A stretch of DNA of 64,000 nt from Agromyces sp. S2-1-8 (GCF_021129215.1 NZ_JAJOLP010000001.1:3782001-3846000); one strand, 5' to 3'. Shown: positions 42,739 to 52,097, counted from the first letter of the stretch. Program-made: numbers and translations. The notes: generated by a model not told the origin, from the letters alone.

Positions 42739-43323
42739 TCAGTCGGCGAGCAGTCCCGCGTGCAGCAGCTCGAGGTAGTTCTCGCTGACGCTCGCCGCGG
42801 TGTGGCTGCCACCCGGCCGGTACCAGAACACCGTCGACCAGACCGCGTCGCGGATGAACCGGAACGCGAGCCGCGGATCGACCGAGTCGCGGAAGGCGCC
42901 GTCGGCCTGGCCGGCCGTGATCTGCTCGAGCCAGAGCTCCTCGATGCGCGCGGCCCCGTCGGCGAGGAACTCGAAGCCGGGCTGGGTCATCATGAACCCG
43001 GTCTCGTTCTGGTAGATGCGCACCTCGTCGGGGCGCTGTTCGATCGTGAGGAATGCGTGCTCGATGAGCTGGTCGAGGTGCTCGCGGTAGCTGCCCTCGC
43101 TCGCGACGATGCGCTCGAAGTGCGCGAGCGTGTCGCCCATGAACGCGCGCAGGATCTCCTGCAGCACCGCCTCCTTCGAGGAGAAGTGGTGGTACAGGCT
43201 GCCCGAGAGGATGCCCGCCTCGTCGGCGATGTCGCGCACCGTCGTCGACGAGTATCCGCGCGAGGCGATCAGCCTCGTCGCGATCGCGATGATCTCGTCG
43301 CGCCGCCCCGAACCGTCGCCCAC
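42739..43323 (-). CDS. TetR-family regulator (KstR2-like) of the acyl-CoA block
   Basis: A 194-residue TetR regulator. HTH 'TTVRDIADEAGILSGSLYHHFSSKEAVLQEIL' across about residues 27-58; the C-terminal domain has the Trp/Tyr-rich 'RDAVWSTVFWYRPGG' seen in acyl-CoA-responsive regulators. GTG 43323 is one base after the stop of the cytochrome b-like gene, so it is the last gene of the etfBA-cytochrome transcript. A site matching the KstR2 consensus AnCAAGnnCTTGnT lies upstream of etfB, so I infer autoregulation and control of both acyl-CoA oxidation promoters, with a CoA thioester as inducer. Confidence 0.85.
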   Translation of the reverse strand: MGDGSGRRDEIIAIATRLIASRGYSSTTVRDIADEAGILSGSLYHHFSSKEAVLQEILRAFMGDTLAHFERIVASEGSYREHLDQLIEHAFLTIEQRPDEVRIYQNETGFMMTQPGFEFLADGAARIEELWLEQITAGQADGAFRDSVDPRLAFRFIRDAVWSTVFWYRPGGSHTAASVSENYLELLHAGLLAD

Positions 43324-43324
43324 G

Positions 43325-44950
43325 TCAGCGCCCGCTGACCTTGCCGAACAGGCGGGCGATGGGAGCGAGCACGAGCGGCCGCGCTGCGATCCAGGCGACC
43401 GCGATCACGACGAGCGAGGCGACGAAGATCCAGAAGCCGACCCAGTTCACGGCGTCCTGGCTGGCGTACATGTGGTTGAGGTTGCGCAAGATCCCGGTCG
43501 CGAACACGAGCCCGACGTGCACGATGATGAAGGCGACGAAGTACAGCATCACCGGGAAGTGCACGGCACGAGCCCACTCGACCGGGTAGATGCGGTTCAG
43601 CGTCTTCGCGTTCTTCGGCCAGATCCCCGACATGCGCACGCCCGTGATCACCGCGAGCGGGGCCGCGACGAAGACGGTCATGAAGTAGGCGATCTGCTGC
43701 AGGCTGTTGTAGTTCACCCAGCCGTTCTCGGTCGGCCAGTCGAGCGAGAGGTACTGCAGCAGCGCCGAGATCGCGTTCGGGAAGACCTCCCAGCTCGTCG
43801 GCACGATGCGCATCCACTGGCCGGTCGCGAAGAGCAGCACGACGAACACGACGCCGTTGACGAGCCACAGGATGTCGAGCGACTGGTGGACCCACAGCGC
43901 GAGGCTGATCTTGCGCTTCGCGTTCCAGCGCGGCGACCAGAACGCGGTCGGGCGCTTCTGCGTCCGCACCTGCAGGCCCGACCGGATGATGAGCACGATC
44001 AGGAACACGTTGAAGAAGTGCTGCCAGCCGAGCCACGCCGGAATGCCGACGGGCGCCGACTCGGGCAGGTGGTACTCGCCCGGGTAGCTCGCGATGAAGT
44101 CCTGCATCGGCGCGGTGGCGAGCAGCCAGTTGACGACGACGACGACCCCGGTGCCCGCGAGCAGCAGCCCGAACCCGCCGATGACGAGCACGGCGGCCCA
44201 CTCGGCGCGCGAGTACGGTCCGTACAGCTTCGGCCATGGTTCGGCGACGGGCGGGGTGGATGCGACGGAAGTCGCTCGTCGAGGCTGCGGCATCGGGGCG
44301 CGCCGGGGCGCGGCACCGGGCGCGGCGACGGGAGTGGGCGCGGGCGCGACGGTGGGCGTGGGCGCGACGACGGCAGCGGCCTCGACCGTCGGGGCGACCT
44401 CGGCGACCGGCGTCTCGACGACGCGCTCGGGCCGGGCGGGCGCAGTGCCGGCCGGGGGCCAGGGGTCGCCGTCGGGCGTGCGCGGCAGCCCGCGTCGCAG
44501 GGCGACCGCCCCGGCGACGGTGCTCGCGCCGGCGGGGGTCGCTGCCGGAGCCACCTTCGCGGCGGGCGGGGCCGTGGCGGCGGGGGCCGCCGTAGCGGGG
44601 GGCGCGGGCGCGACATCCGTCGGCGGCGTCGAGTCGAGCGCCGCGGCCGGAGCCGACGACGCGGGGGGCCATGGCTCGCCGCCGGGAACGCGCGGGAGGC
44701 CGCGCCGCACGGGCCGTGGCGACGGCGCAGCGAGGACGACGACCGCCGTCGCGGGGGCTGCCGCGGTCGCCGCGACCGCGGTCGCCGGGGCGGCAGCCGC
44801 CGCGACCGCCGGAGACTCAGCGGTACCGGTCGCCGCCACGACACCCGCGGGCATCGTCGCCGCCTCCGCGACCTCGGACACCGGAGGCCAGGGGTCGCCG
44901 CCCGCGAAGCGGGGCAGGCCCTGCCGTGTCGTTCGCCCGTACGTCGCCAT
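43325..44950 (-). CDS. Cytochrome b561-type membrane protein with repeated N-terminal motif
   Basis: A 541-residue protein. The C-terminal half (residues 250-541) has four main TM helices and several His placed as in cytochrome b/b6 or formate-dehydrogenase gamma subunits ('[14 protein letters not shown]', '[13 protein letters not shown]', '[21 protein letters not shown]'). The N-terminal 245 residues are Ala/Pro-rich and hold three copies of RxGLPRxxGG(D/E)PWPP at 9-23, 82-96 and 152-166, plus a weak fourth. It follows etfBA by six bases, so it may pass electrons from ETF, or from a dehydrogenase, to the quinone pool. That role is inference; the family link to b-type cytochromes is clear. 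Confidence 0.82.
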   Translation of the reverse strand: MATYGRTTRQGLPRFAGGDPWPPVSEVAEAATMPAGVVAATGTAESPAVAAAAAPATAVAATAAAPATAVVVLAAPSPRPVRRGLPRVPGGEPWPPASSAPAAALDSTPPTDVAPAPPATAAPAATAPPAAKVAPAATPAGASTVAGAVALRRGLPRTPDGDPWPPAGTAPARPERVVETPVAEVAPTVEAAAVVAPTPTVAPAPTPVAAPGAAPRRAPMPQPRRATSVASTPPVAEPWPKLYGPYSRAEWAAVLVIGGFGLLLAGTGVVVVVNWLLATAPMQDFIASYPGEYHLPESAPVGIPAWLGWQHFFNVFLIVLIIRSGLQVRTQKRPTAFWSPRWNAKRKISLALWVHQSLDILWLVNGVVFVVLLFATGQWMRIVPTSWEVFPNAISALLQYLSLDWPTENGWVNYNSLQQIAYFMTVFVAAPLAVITGVRMSGIWPKNAKTLNRIYPVEWARAVHFPVMLYFVAFIIVHVGLVFATGILRNLNHMYASQDAVNWVGFWIFVASLVVIAVAWIAARPLVLAPIARLFGKVSGR

Positions 44951-44956
44951 CGGTCG

Positions 44957-45943
44957 CTACGCCTTCCGCGCCTCGAGCGCGGCGATCAGCTGCGGCACGA
45001 CCGTGAACAGGTCGCCGACGATGCCGAAGTCGGCGATCTCGAAGATGGGGGCGTCGCCGTCCTTGTTGATCGCGACGATCGTCTTCGCCGTCTGCATGCC
45101 GGCCCGGTGCTGGATCGCGCCCGAGATGCCGAGTGCGATGTAGAGCTGCGGCGACACCGAGACACCGGTCTGGCCGACCTGGTACGACTGCGGCACGTAG
45201 CCGGCGTCGACCGCCGCGCGCGAGGCGCCGACCGCGGCGCCGAGCACGTCGGCGAGCTGCTCGACGAGCGCGAACTGCGCCTCCGAGCCGAGACCGCGGC
45301 CGCCCGACACGACCTTCGCCGCGCCGCGCAGTTCGGGACGAGACGACGTGACGACCGCCTCGTCGACGCGCCCGATGGCGGCGGCCCGACGACCGGATGC
45401 CTCGACCGCGAGCTGCTCGGTCGAGACCGGCTGCGCCTCGGCGCGGGCATCGACCGCGCCCTCGCGTACGGTGATCACCGGGGCGCCCCACGTGACCGCG
45501 GAGTCGACGTTGTAGGCGCCGCCGTAGACCGAGTGATGCGCGACGACCCCCTCGGCGTCGCGCGAGACCGCGACGGCGTCGACCGCGAGACCCGAGCGCG
45601 AGCGGGCCGCGTAGCGGCCGGCGACCTCGCGCCCCTCGATGGAGTTCGGGACGAGGATCGCGTCGGGTCGCACGAGCTCGGCGGCCGCGGCGAGCGCGTC
45701 GGCCCCGGGCACCGTCACCTGCGCACCGGCCTCGGCGCCCTCGGCGACGAGCACATGGGTCGCCCCGAGCGCGGCGGCATCGGCCGCGGCCTGCTCACCG
45801 GCGCCGGCCGCGCCGACGATGAGGGCGACCGGAGTGCCGACCCCGGCGGCGGCGCCGAGCAGTCCTGCGGCGCTCTTGGTGAGCTCGCCAGAGGGGGTGA
45901 GGTCGAGGAGGACGAGGATCGAGTCGGCCTGGAAGTCAGTCAT
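44957..45943 (-). CDS. etfA: Electron transfer flavoprotein alpha subunit
   Basis: A 328-residue ETF alpha chain. The C-terminal FAD domain is diagnostic: '[21 protein letters not shown]', '[27 protein letters not shown]' and '[25 protein letters not shown]', spread over residues 210-315. The N-terminal domain ('[17 protein letters not shown]') pairs with EtfB. AAAGGGG precedes ATG 45943. It takes electrons from acyl-CoA dehydrogenases, two of which are encoded on either side. Eleven bases after etfB. Confidence 0.95.
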   Translation of the reverse strand: MTDFQADSILVLLDLTPSGELTKSAAGLLGAAAGVGTPVALIVGAAGAGEQAAADAAALGATHVLVAEGAEAGAQVTVPGADALAAAAELVRPDAILVPNSIEGREVAGRYAARSRSGLAVDAVAVSRDAEGVVAHHSVYGGAYNVDSAVTWGAPVITVREGAVDARAEAQPVSTEQLAVEASGRRAAAIGRVDEAVVTSSRPELRGAAKVVSGGRGLGSEAQFALVEQLADVLGAAVGASRAAVDAGYVPQSYQVGQTGVSVSPQLYIALGISGAIQHRAGMQTAKTIVAINKDGDAPIFEIADFGIVGDLFTVVPQLIAALEARKA

Positions 45944-45954
45944 GTCGATCCCCT

Positions 45955-46731
45955 TTACGCGAGCCGGTTCTGGACGAGGTACTCGGCGAGCCGCTCGCCG
46001 GCGTCGCCCTCGTCGACGATCTTGGTGCCCGCCGTGCGGGGCGGCTTCTCGGCGAGCGAGATCATGATCGAGCGCGACGCCTCGGTCGTCTCGGCATCGA
46101 CACCGAGGTCGGCGAGCGAGAGCGTCTCGAACGGCTTCTTCTTCGCGGCCATGATGCCCTTGAAGTTCGGGAACCGGGCGTCCGGCAGCCGTTCGGTGAT
46201 CGAGATGACCGCGGGCAGCGCCGCCGTGACCTGCATCGTGCCGTGGTCGCTCGCGCGCTCGCCGCGCACCTCGCCGTCGGCGATCTCGACCGAGTTCAGG
46301 CTCGTCGCGTTCGGCACGTCGAGGAGCTCGGCGATCATCGCCGGCACCACGCCGCCGGAGCCGTCGGTCGACTCGTTGCCGGCGATCACGAGGTCGTACC
46401 CGATGCGCTGCACCGCGGCGGCGAGCACCTCGGCGGTGAGCCCGAGGTCGGCCCCGGCGAGCGCGTCGTCGACGACCTGCACGGCCGACGACGCACCCAT
46501 CGCCAGGCCCTTGCGCACGGTCGCCGCAGCGGACTCGGGCGACATCGAGAGCACGACCACCTCGGTGCCGGCGTTCGCGTCGGCGTACGAGAGCGCGACC
46601 TCCAGGGCGCGCTCGCCGATCTCGTCGAGCACCGTGTCACTCGCGGCGCGATCGGCGAGGCCGGTCTGCAGGTTCAGCTTGCGGTCCCCGTAGGTGTCGG
46701 GGACCTCCTTGACCAGGACGACGATCTTCAT
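45955..46731 (-). CDS. etfB: Electron transfer flavoprotein beta subunit
   Basis: A 258-residue ETF beta chain. '[20 protein letters not shown]' at the start, '[14 protein letters not shown]', then '[21 protein letters not shown]' and '[28 protein letters not shown]' are the standard AMP-binding blocks. ATG 46731 follows GAGGGAG. First gene of the leftward etfB-etfA-cytochrome b-TetR operon; its promoter region is shared with the divergent large acyl-CoA dehydrogenase and carries a TetR-type palindrome. Confidence 0.95.
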   Translation of the reverse strand: MKIVVLVKEVPDTYGDRKLNLQTGLADRAASDTVLDEIGERALEVALSYADANAGTEVVVLSMSPESAAATVRKGLAMGASSAVQVVDDALAGADLGLTAEVLAAAVQRIGYDLVIAGNESTDGSGGVVPAMIAELLDVPNATSLNSVEIADGEVRGERASDHGTMQVTAALPAVISITERLPDARFPNFKGIMAAKKKPFETLSLADLGVDAETTEASRSIMISLAEKPPRTAGTKIVDEGDAGERLAEYLVQNRLA

Positions 46732-46765
46732 TCCGCTCCCTCTGTGCACGAGTCGCTCCATCCTA

Positions 46766-46781
46766 ACCAAGCACTTGCTTG
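46766..46781. promoter_or_regulatory. TetR operator matching the KstR2 consensus
   Basis: ACCAAGCACTTGCTTG; it fits AnCAAGnnCTTGnT exactly and includes the inverted repeat CAAGCA-CT-TGCTTG (46768-46781). It lies 35 bp before etfB and 120 bp before the large acyl-CoA dehydrogenase. Confidence 0.7.
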
Positions 46782-46889
46782 CCTCGACAGGGCACTCTTT
46801 TGTGGGATGCCGCCAACCCGGTGCGGCGCTCGACCGAGCACCTTCGTCGAACGTGCACAGTTCCCGGCTGCCGCCCGGGATGCCGGGGT

Positions 46890-46895
46890 TACGCT
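46890..46895 (+). promoter_or_regulatory. -10 box TACGCT of the large acyl-CoA dehydrogenase gene
   Basis: Six bases before ATG 46902; no ribosome site. Confidence 0.5.
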
Positions 46896-46901
46896 GCGGG
46901 C

Positions 46902-48698
46902 ATGAGCGGATTCCGACCCCCTGTTGCAGATATCGCCTTCGCCCTCGAGCACGTCGTCGACTACGACGCCGTCGCGCAGCTGCCCGGTTTCGAGCACGCC
47001 GACCTCGAGACCGTCTCCGAGATCCTCGACGAGGTCGGCAGCTTCATGGCCGAGGTCGTGGCGCCCACCAACCGCGCCGGCGACCTCGAGGGTTCGACGC
47101 TGAACCCCGACGGCAGCGTGACGACGGCGACCGGCTTCAAGGAGGCGTACGCCGCCTACGTCGACGCGGGCTGGGGCTCGGTTCCGCTGCCCGAGGAGTA
47201 CGGCGGCGGCAACTTCCCGCGCACGGTCGGCCTCGCCGTGCAGGAGCTCATGATGACGGCGAACATGGCGTTCTCGCTGGCTCCGCTGCTCACTCAGGGC
47301 GCGATCGAGGCGCTGCTGCACTACGGCAGCGACGAGCAGAAGCAGCAGTGGCTGCCCAAGATGGTCTCCGGCGAGTGGGCCGGCACCATGAACCTCACCG
47401 AGCCGCACGCCGGCTCCGACGTCGGCGCGCTGACCACGAAGGCGGTCAAGCGCGAGGACGGCACCTACGGCATCACCGGCCAGAAGATCTTCATCACCTT
47501 CGGCGACCACGACCTCAGCGAGCAGATCGTGCACCTCGTGCTCGCACGCACGCCCGACGCCCCGGCCGGCACGAAGGGCATCTCGATCTTCATCGTGCCG
47601 AAGTTCCTCGTGAACGAGGACGGCTCGCTCGGCGAGCGCAACGGCGTGCACACCGTCGGCGTCGAGCACAAGATGGGCATCCACGGTTCGCCCACCTGCG
47701 TGCTGTCGTACGAGGACGCGACCGGCTACCTCGTCGGCGACGAGAACATCGGCATGCGCATCATGTTCGTCATGATGAACAGCGCCCGCCTCTCGGTCGG
47801 CACGCAGGGCCTCGCCGTCGCCGAGCGCGCCTACCAGCAGTCGCTCGACTACGCGCGCGAGCGCATCCAGGGCCGCGCGATCGGCGCGACGCAGGACAGC
47901 CCGATCATCGACTTCCCCGACGTGCGCCGCATGCTCATGACGCAGAAGGCATATATCGCCGCGATGCGTCGCATGATGCTCCTGAACGCGACCTACGTCG
48001 ACGTGTCGACCCACCACCCCGACCCCGCGACCCGGGCTCGCGCGAACGAGATCGTCGGCCTGCTCACCCCGATCTGCAAGTCGTTCGGCACCGACCTCGG
48101 CAACGAGCTCACCTCGCTCGCACTGCAGATCCACGGCGGCATGGGCTTCATCGAGGAGACCGGGGCCGCCCAGCACTACCGCGACGTGCGCATCGCGGCG
48201 ATCTACGAGGGCACGAACGGCATCCAGGCCGCCGACCTCGTCGGTCGCAAGCTCCCGGTCCGCGACGGCGCGTCCGCGCTCGAGTTCATCGCCACCATGC
48301 GCGAGCTCGACACCGAGCTGGCCGCGGCGGGCGAGGAGTTCGCCTCGATCCGCTCGCACCTGAGCGCACAGCTCGACACCCTCGAGCAGACGACGGCGTG
48401 GATGCTGCGCACCGGTGCCACCGACCCGAACGCGGTGCTCTCGGGGTCGTCCCCGTACCAGCGCATCTGGGGCCTCGTCGTCGGCGGGTGGCTCATGGCG
48501 AAGTCGGCGCTCGGTGCACGCGGCGTCGACGCCGACGGCGTCGCCGAGACGCAGCTGCCGCTCGCCCGCTTCTACGCCGAGCAGCTGCTGCCGCAGGCCG
48601 CAGGCCTGGCCAGCTCCGCGACGGCCGGCTCGCGCGACCTGTTCGCACTCGACGCGGCCGCCCTCGGCGACCCCGCAGCTCGCGGGGCCCGCGTCTGA
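46902..48698 (+). CDS. Large acyl-CoA dehydrogenase (FadE5/AcdA-like, extended C-terminus)
   Basis: A 598-residue acyl-CoA dehydrogenase of the long form with an extra C-terminal domain, as in mycobacterial FadE5. 'MNLTEPHAGSDVGALTTKA' contacts FAD, 'IHGSPTCVLSYEDA' and 'LALQIHGGMGFIEETGAAQHYRD' are conserved, and the base is the Glu in 'AAIYEGTNGIQAADLV'. The first 40 residues and the last 130 (from about 465) are the added parts. Leaderless, with TACGCT six bases before ATG 46902. Shares its control region with etfBA. Chain-length range cannot be read from sequence; broad medium/long saturated acyl-CoAs would fit. Confidence 0.92.
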   Translation: MSGFRPPVADIAFALEHVVDYDAVAQLPGFEHADLETVSEILDEVGSFMAEVVAPTNRAGDLEGSTLNPDGSVTTATGFKEAYAAYVDAGWGSVPLPEEYGGGNFPRTVGLAVQELMMTANMAFSLAPLLTQGAIEALLHYGSDEQKQQWLPKMVSGEWAGTMNLTEPHAGSDVGALTTKAVKREDGTYGITGQKIFITFGDHDLSEQIVHLVLARTPDAPAGTKGISIFIVPKFLVNEDGSLGERNGVHTVGVEHKMGIHGSPTCVLSYEDATGYLVGDENIGMRIMFVMMNSARLSVGTQGLAVAERAYQQSLDYARERIQGRAIGATQDSPIIDFPDVRRMLMTQKAYIAAMRRMMLLNATYVDVSTHHPDPATRARANEIVGLLTPICKSFGTDLGNELTSLALQIHGGMGFIEETGAAQHYRDVRIAAIYEGTNGIQAADLVGRKLPVRDGASALEFIATMRELDTELAAAGEEFASIRSHLSAQLDTLEQTTAWMLRTGATDPNAVLSGSSPYQRIWGLVVGGWLMAKSALGARGVDADGVAETQLPLARFYAEQLLPQAAGLASSATAGSRDLFALDAAALGDPAARGARV

Positions 48699-48713
48699 GC
48701 CGACCCGAGGCCT

Positions 48714-48749
48714 GACGATGCGCTCGCCCTCCGGGGCGGGCGCATCGTC
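48714..48749. terminator. Hairpin terminator
   Basis: Arms GACGATGCGCTCGCCC (48714-48729) and GGGCGGGCGCATCGTC (48734-48749), one G-T pair, loop TCCG, between the convergent dehydrogenase and LysR genes. Confidence 0.8.
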
Positions 48750-48765
48750 GTCTCGCCCGAGTCCG

Positions 48766-49701
48766 TCAGGCGTTCCCCGGAGCGAGGCGCATGGTCTCGC
48801 CGGCCCGGTCTGCGAACGCCGTCGCCGTGGTCGCGATCGTGCGCTGCATCACCTCGACGGCGCCGGCGGGCGCGACATCGGCGGGCCGGGCCAGGCTGAT
48901 CGTTCGGGTGAGCGTCGGTGCCTCGAGCCGCACCGATCGCAGGCCCGGGCGGTCGATGAGCACCATCGCCGGCACGATCGCGACGCCGAGGTCGCGCTCG
49001 ACGAAGCGCAGCACGGCATCCATCTCGGCACCTTCGAGCACGATCTCGGGCGTGAGGCCGGCCGCCGCGAACGCCGCGTCGGTCGTGCCGCGCAGGTCGT
49101 AGGTCGCGCTGAACACGATCTGCGGCAGCGCCGCGACCTCGGCGAGCGAGACGGCCTCGCCCGTCGCGACCGGAGGCATCCCCGCCGATGAGATCACGAC
49201 GAGCTCCTCGACGAGCAGCGGGGCCAGCGTGAACCGCTCGGCCGAACGGCCGTCGGAGGTCGTGATGAGCGCCAGGTCGAGCTCGCCGCTCGCGAGTTCG
49301 TCGAGGAGGCGCCGCGACCCCTGCTCCGAGAGGTGCAGTTCGATGCCGGGATGCTCCGCGTGGAACGCGCTGAGCACCTCGGCGACGAGGCTGATGCAGA
49401 GGGTCGGGGTCGCGCCGAGCCGCACCCGGCCGCGTTCGAGGCCGGCGAGCTCGGCGAGCTCGCGGCGCACCGACTCGGCGTCGGCGAGCATGCGGCGCGC
49501 GAGCGGCAGCAGCGACTCGCCGGCGGGGGTGAGCGTCGAGCCGCCTCGGGCCCGGCGGAACAGCTCGGCGCCGAGGTCGTGCTCGAGCGCGGTGATCTGG
49601 CGGCTGAGCGTGGGTTGCGCGAGGTAGAGCTCTTCGGCGGCGCGGGTGAAGTTGCCGAAGCGGGCGACCGTGACGAAGCTCTGCAGCTGTTCGAGGTTCA
49701 C
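48766..49701 (-). CDS. LysR-family transcriptional regulator
   Basis: A 311-residue LysR regulator. HTH: 'LEQLQSFVTVARFGNFTRAA' then 'AQPTLSRQITALEHDLG'; the effector domain runs from about residue 90 ('VRLGATPTLCISLVAEVLSAF'). I chose GTG 49701 because TAGAGT lies six bases upstream (leaderless) and the protein then starts at the family-standard position; ATG 49707 is in frame. Divergent from the fumarate-reductase-like flavoprotein, which it probably controls. Confidence 0.9.
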   Translation of the reverse strand: MNLEQLQSFVTVARFGNFTRAAEELYLAQPTLSRQITALEHDLGAELFRRARGGSTLTPAGESLLPLARRMLADAESVRRELAELAGLERGRVRLGATPTLCISLVAEVLSAFHAEHPGIELHLSEQGSRRLLDELASGELDLALITTSDGRSAERFTLAPLLVEELVVISSAGMPPVATGEAVSLAEVAALPQIVFSATYDLRGTTDAAFAAAGLTPEIVLEGAEMDAVLRFVERDLGVAIVPAMVLIDRPGLRSVRLEAPTLTRTISLARPADVAPAGAVEVMQRTIATTATAFADRAGETMRLAPGNA

Positions 49702-49742
49702 ATGCATACTCTATGCGCATCGTGGTGACACGATATATGCAT
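49702..49742. promoter_or_regulatory. Nested inverted repeats, candidate LysR operator
   Basis: Inner repeat ATCGTG-GTGA-CACGAT (49719-49734) and outer repeat ATGCATA (49702-49708) with TATGCAT (49736-49742), between the divergent LysR and flavoprotein genes. Confidence 0.55.
49708..49713 (-). promoter_or_regulatory. -10 box TAGAGT of the LysR gene
   Basis: Six bases before GTG 49701; overlaps the outer repeat of the operator by one base. Confidence 0.45.
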
Positions 49743-49765
49743 TGGAGTAATCATCCAGACGCGCC

Positions 49766-49771
49766 TACCGT
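49766..49771 (+). promoter_or_regulatory. -10 box TACCGT of the flavoprotein gene
   Basis: Seven bases before ATG 49779. Confidence 0.4.
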
Positions 49772-49778
49772 GGCTGCC

Positions 49779-51536
49779 ATGACCACCCCCACGTTCAACG
49801 CTCCGACCACCGCCGAACGACAGATCTCCACGACCGTGCTCGTGATCGGCACCGGCGGCTCGGGGCTGCGCGCCGCCATCGAGCTCGCCGAGGCGGGTGT
49901 CGACGTGCTCGCGCTCGGCAAGCGCCCGAAGTCCGATGCCCACACCTCGCTCGCGGCCGGCGGCATCAACGCAGCCCTGGCGACCATGGACGCCGACGAC
50001 AGCTGGCAGCAGCACGCCGCCGACACGCTCAAGGAGAGCTACCTGCTCGCCGACCCGCGCACCGTCGAGACCGTGACGAAGGGCGCGGCACGAGGCATCC
50101 AGGATCTCGAACGCTACGGAATGCCGTTCGCCCGCGAGGCCGACGGCCGCATCTCGCAGCGCTTCTTCGGCGCGCACACGTACCGCCGCACGGCGTTCGC
50201 GGGCGACTACACGGGGCTCGAGATCCAGCGCACGCTCGTGAACCGCGCGGCGCAGCTCGAGGTGCCGATCCTCGACACCGTGTACGTCACCCGCATCCTC
50301 GTGAACGACGACGGCGCGGTGTTCGGCGCGTACGGCTTCGACCTCGAGAACGGGACCCGCTACCTCATCCACGCCGACGCCGTCATCCTCGCGGCGGGCG
50401 GGCACAACCGCATCTGGCGGCGCACCTCGTCGCGGCGCGACGAGAACACGGGCGACTCGTGGCGGCTCGCCGTCGAGGCGGGCGGACGCGTGCGCGACCC
50501 GGAGCTCGTGCAGTTCCACCCGTCCGGCATCATCGAGCCCGAGAGCGCGGCAGGCACCCTCATCAGCGAGGCGGCCCGCGGCGAGGGCGGCATCCTCACC
50601 AACGGCCTCGGTGAGCGCTTCATGGACAAGTACGACCCCGAACGCCTCGAGCTGTCGACCCGCGACCGCGTCGCGCTGGCCTGCTACACGGAGATCAAGG
50701 AGGGCCGCGGCACCCCCAACGGCGGCGTCTGGCTGGATGTCTCGCACCTGCCCCGCGAGACGATCATGCAGCGGCTGCCGCGGGTGTACCAGACGATGCT
50801 CGAGCTGCAGATGCTCGACATCACGAAGCAGCCCATCGAGATCGCGCCGACCGCGCACTACTCGATGGGCGGGGTCTGGGTTCGGCCCGACGACCACGGC
50901 ACCGACGTGCCCGGGCTCTACGCCATCGGCGAGGCATCCAGCGGCCTGCACGGAGCCAACCGTCTGGGCGGCAACTCGCTCATCGAGCTGCTCGTCTTCG
51001 GACGCATCGTGGGACAGGCCGCCGCCGCGTACTCGCGGTCGCTTCCGGCGCAGCAGCGCTCGGCCGCCGCGGTCGAGACCGCCCGCGACGAGATCTCCGC
51101 ACTGCTGGGGTCGGACGGCGCCGAGAACGTGCGCGCCCTGCAGCGCGCCATCCGCGACACGATGACCGAGCATGCCGGCGTCGTGCGCGACGAGGAGGGC
51201 CTGCGCGCCGGCCTCGCCGAGCTCGACGGGATCGAGGCGCGCATGGCCGACATCGGCGTGCACCCCGACATCGCGGGCTACCAGGACCTCGCGCACGCGT
51301 TCGACCTCAAGTCCGCCGCGCTCGCGGCCCGCGCGACGCTCGAAGCCGCGCTCGAGCGTCGCGAGACCCGCGGCTGCCACAACCGCAGCGACTACCCCGC
51401 CACGGATGCCTCGCTGCAGGTGAACCTCGTGTGGTCGCCCCAGACCGGGGTGACGCGCGAGGCGATCCCGCCGATCCCGGAGGAGATCGCGGGGCTCATG
51501 CGCGAGGTGTCGACGGTCGGCAAGCTCGTCGAGTAG
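49779..51536 (+). CDS. Fumarate reductase/L-aspartate oxidase-like flavoprotein, orphan
   Basis: A 585-residue FAD enzyme of the succinate dehydrogenase/fumarate reductase flavoprotein superfamily. FAD loop 'VLVIGTGGSGLRAAIELAEAG', flavin-linking region 'HTSLAAGGINAALATMD', substrate loop 'LVQFHPSGIIEPES' with 'LISEAARGEGGILTN', and C-terminal 'IAPTAHYSMGGV' and 'LYAIGEASSGLHGANRLGGNSL'. The histidine that covalently holds FAD in true SdhA/FrdA is not in the usual 'HT(V/A)AAQGG' form but His precedes Thr-Ser here, so covalency is open. No iron-sulfur or membrane subunit adjoins, so it may be a soluble oxidase such as L-aspartate oxidase. LysR-controlled. Confidence 0.87.
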   Translation: MTTPTFNAPTTAERQISTTVLVIGTGGSGLRAAIELAEAGVDVLALGKRPKSDAHTSLAAGGINAALATMDADDSWQQHAADTLKESYLLADPRTVETVTKGAARGIQDLERYGMPFAREADGRISQRFFGAHTYRRTAFAGDYTGLEIQRTLVNRAAQLEVPILDTVYVTRILVNDDGAVFGAYGFDLENGTRYLIHADAVILAAGGHNRIWRRTSSRRDENTGDSWRLAVEAGGRVRDPELVQFHPSGIIEPESAAGTLISEAARGEGGILTNGLGERFMDKYDPERLELSTRDRVALACYTEIKEGRGTPNGGVWLDVSHLPRETIMQRLPRVYQTMLELQMLDITKQPIEIAPTAHYSMGGVWVRPDDHGTDVPGLYAIGEASSGLHGANRLGGNSLIELLVFGRIVGQAAAAYSRSLPAQQRSAAAVETARDEISALLGSDGAENVRALQRAIRDTMTEHAGVVRDEEGLRAGLAELDGIEARMADIGVHPDIAGYQDLAHAFDLKSAALAARATLEAALERRETRGCHNRSDYPATDASLQVNLVWSPQTGVTREAIPPIPEEIAGLMREVSTVGKLVE

Positions 51537-51556
51537 GCGCGTCTCGACCGGCACGA

Positions 51557-51591
51557 CGAAGGGCCGGATGCCCGAGGCATCCGGCCCTTCG
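51557..51591. terminator. Bidirectional hairpin terminator
   Basis: Perfect 16-bp arms CGAAGGGCCGGATGCC and GGCATCCGGCCCTTCG with loop CGA, between convergent genes; carries the GGATGCC/GGCATCC pair. Confidence 0.88.
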
Positions 51592-51614
51592 CTCGATCAG
51601 TACGACGAGACGGC

Positions 51615-52097
51615 TCAGTACTTCGAGATGGTGATGTAGCCGGGCGAACCCGAGGCCGGCTTCTCGACGTAGCAGCCGGCGTCGTACGCCGCCTGCCACG
51701 CCGTGCGCTTCGCCGCGCTCGAGCTCGCGTACGCGAAGTTGACCTGGCCAGCGTACGAGCAGAGCGTGTTCCACGTGTTGCGTCCGACGATGCCGTCGGA
51801 GGCGATGTAGACCCAGCTCTGGAACTTGCGCACCTGCGACTCGGTCGCGGGACCGAACGAGTTGTCGACGGCGAGCGCGCTGCCGAGGCCGTAGGCCGAC
51901 TGGACCCCGTTCAGCATGCGCTGGATCTGCCCGACGCACGTCGAGTACCCGCCGCGCGAGTAGACGTAGGCGGTGCAGCCCTTGCCCGAGGTTCCGCTGT
52001 ACGCGTTCGCCGCGGTTGCCGGTGCGATCGCGCAGAGCCCTGCGACCGCGAGCGCGACCGCTCCCCCGGCGATCCCTCTCCTGAGCTTCTTGATCAT
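51615..52097 (-). CDS. Secreted peptidoglycan-binding-domain protein
   Basis: A 160-residue exported protein. Signal peptide: basic 'MIKKLRRGIAGG', hydrophobic 'AVALAVAGLCAI' and cleavage near 'ATAANA'. A single PG_binding_1 fold follows ('CVGQIQRMLNGVQSAYGL', 'DNSFGPATESQVRKFQSW', 'DGIVGRNTWNTLCSYAG'), with a C-terminal tail of about 40 residues. Four Cys could form disulfides outside the cell. No catalytic domain, so it is a wall-binding protein or a free binding module. ATG 52097 was taken because it starts the signal peptide; the frame is open further upstream. Confidence 0.85.
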   Translation of the reverse strand: MIKKLRRGIAGGAVALAVAGLCAIAPATAANAYSGTSGKGCTAYVYSRGGYSTCVGQIQRMLNGVQSAYGLGSALAVDNSFGPATESQVRKFQSWVYIASDGIVGRNTWNTLCSYAGQVNFAYASSSAAKRTAWQAAYDAGCYVEKPASGSPGYITISKY

